From Thermomicrobiales bacterium (GTDB taxonomy: Bacteria; Chloroflexota; Chloroflexia; Thermomicrobiales; UBA6265), in NCBI GenBank assembly GCA_025937615.1, contig JAICRA010000070.1, positions 1 through 7,263 on the forward strand: a stretch of 7,263 bases of DNA, written 5' to 3'. The position numbers were made by a program, and so were the translations under genes. Below the pieces are notes generated by a model. That model was not told where the DNA came from and ran no database searches. It worked only from the letters and a program-made list of their open reading frames with translations. Positions within the stretch are counted from its first letter, which is position 1, and each line of letters starts with the position of its first letter. Shown here one piece after another: positions 6,122 to 7,263 of the stretch.

Positions 6122-7263
6122 TTACCTCGATTCGGAGTTTGGGGTGGGTTCGCGGTCGACTTGCGCCTGTGCTTTGGACGGCTTGGGGTTGACGATCATG
6201 CCGGCCTGGACCTTCTGAATTCCTTCGGCGACAACTCTCTCGCCCGGCTTTAGCCCGTTCTCGATGATCCACTGCGTGCCGACTCGATCGGCAACCCCGA
6301 CGGGACGGATTTCAATTGTATTGTCGCTGGTCACCACCGCCACCTGATAACTACCTTGCTGCTCTGTAACTGCGCGCTGCGGGACAAGCAGAGCGCCTTT
6401 TGCCGTTTTAGTAATCGCCCGAACCCGGGCGTACTGTCCGGGACGAAGAACATTCCCCGGATTCGGGAAAACCCCCTGTACGCGGAGGGTGCCCGTCTTC
6501 ACATCCACCTGGCGATCAGAAAACGAAATTTTTCCTTTTTGGGGATAGATGGAGCCGTCCGCCAAAACCATCTCCAGCGCCGGATGATTACGAGCCGATT
6601 CCGGGTTTTCCCTGACGTATTCGAGATACTCCCGCTCGCTCACGGGAAAATAGACCTTGATGGGATCGACCGTGGATACCGTGGTGAGCAGAGTGCTCTG
6701 GCTGACAAGATCGCCAATCTGTGCCTGGGCAATTCCGGCAATGCCGTCAATAAGCGAGACGACTTTGGTGAAGCCCAGATTCAGCTGAGCCGATTCCACC
6801 GCAGCCTTCGCCGCCTCGATTTGAGCCCTGGCCGCCCTAACCTGGGCTTGCGCAGCAGCATTCGCCTGGACCGCGTTGTCCAGATCTTGTTGGGGAATGG
6901 CTTGCTCTTTGGCTAGCGGAGTATAGCGATCGATGTCCTGCTGAGCTTTGACTTGATTCGCCTGCGTGGTGGCGAGCTGGCCTTCGGCATTGGCAAGCTT
7001 GCCTTTGGCCTCGTCCAGAGCCGCCTGAAAGGTCCTCGGGTCGATTTCGAAGAGCAACTGACCCTTCTTTACGAAAGAGCCTTCCTGGTACGTTTGTCGC
7101 AGCAGATAGCCAGTCACTTGGGGCTTGATCTGCGCGTTGACCAAGCCCTCGAGCGTACCGATCCATTCCTTCCGAATCGGAACATCCTTTTGCTCTACCT
7201 GGACGACGACGACCTCCGGCGGAGGCGGCTTGGCTTGCTCGGGGCTCGCGCAGCCAAGCCAAA
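6122..7263 (-). CDS. RND efflux periplasmic adaptor lipoprotein (AcrA/MexA family), 5' end missing
   Basis: This is the membrane fusion protein that bridges pump and channel. The frame stays open to the right edge, where it reads WLGCASPEQAKPPPPEVVVV: LGC is a lipobox, with the lipidated Cys at 7250-7252. Only the signal peptide before it is cut off, so the 379 visible residues include essentially the whole mature protein. Order from the N-terminus: beta strands (VVVVQVEQKDVPIRKEWIG), first lipoyl half (QVTGYLLRQTYQEGSFVKKGQLLFEIDPR), a long alpha-helical hairpin with the TolC-docking-type motif RYTPLAKEQAIPQQDLD, second lipoyl half (NLGFTKVVSLIDGIAG), a beta barrel (VYFPVSEREYLEY) and a membrane-proximal domain (VPQRAV, NGLKPGERVV). 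It ends with a polar tail. It is the first visible gene of the operon, and its TAA is six bases before the pump's ATG. An in-frame TTG at 7142-7144 is not the start. Confidence 0.95.
   Translation of the reverse strand, partial: WLGCASPEQAKPPPPEVVVVQVEQKDVPIRKEWIGTLEGLVNAQIKPQVTGYLLRQTYQEGSFVKKGQLLFEIDPRTFQAALDEAKGKLANAEGQLATTQANQVKAQQDIDRYTPLAKEQAIPQQDLDNAVQANAAAQAQVRAARAQIEAAKAAVESAQLNLGFTKVVSLIDGIAGIAQAQIGDLVSQSTLLTTVSTVDPIKVYFPVSEREYLEYVRENPESARNHPALEMVLADGSIYPQKGKISFSDRQVDVKTGTLRVQGVFPNPGNVLRPGQYARVRAITKTAKGALLVPQRAVTEQQGSYQVAVVTSDNTIEIRPVGVADRVGTQWIIENGLKPGERVVAEGIQKVQAGMIVNPKPSKAQAQVDREPTPNSESR
6125..6128 (-). promoter_or_regulatory. Ribosome binding site of the pump gene
   Basis: GAGG lies nine bases before the ATG at 6113-6115, directly before the adaptor gene's TAA stop (6122-6124). 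It supports the chosen start and coupling of adaptor and pump translation. Confidence 0.5.

Noticed and set aside
7142..7144. TTG as start codon of the adaptor gene
   Set aside because: The frame continues upstream with typical adaptor residues and a lipobox Cys at 7250-7252, so the true start lies beyond the window.

Overview
The window is dominated by the downstream part of a tripartite RND (resistance-nodulation-division) drug efflux operon on the minus strand. In transcription order it encodes a periplasmic adaptor lipoprotein (6122-7263, 5' end cut by the window edge), an HAE1-type inner-membrane pump (2963-6115) and a NodT/OprM-type outer-membrane channel lipoprotein (1419-2954). The genes are nearly back to back. 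The ribosome binding site of each downstream gene overlaps or abuts the stop codon of the gene before it, so one co-translated transcript is likely. Its promoter and any regulator lie beyond the right edge. An AcrAB-TolC/MexAB-OprM-like envelope shows a Gram-negative bacterium. Base composition is moderately GC-rich, and a proteobacterium fits best, but genus and even phylum cannot be fixed from this sequence.

A plus-strand gene for a 150-residue protein of unknown function with one N-terminal membrane segment (821-1273) converges on the operon. The 145-base gap between them holds a weak terminator-like hairpin for the operon.

The left 820 bases hold little recognisable coding sequence. On the minus strand a 33-codon ORF (140-241) has a near-ideal ribosome binding site and, at the right distance upstream, a good sigma-54 (-24/-12) promoter match. 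Two dyad symmetries lie further upstream. A shift of one base in this ORF would fuse it to another open stretch (39-173) that reads like the C-terminus of a sugar-nucleotidyltransferase-like protein, so this may be a frameshifted or decayed gene. On the plus strand a 36-codon cysteine-rich ORF (707-817) ends just before the 821 gene. Positions 364-706 show no convincing gene.

The most unusual feature in the operon is a palindromic, REP-like intergenic repeat (2811-2910) lying in frame within the signal-peptide region of the outer-membrane channel gene. It lengthens the N-terminus by about 34 residues and may supply an alternative start. The window otherwise looks like an ordinary efflux locus; I see no clear sign of a wholly new multigene system.
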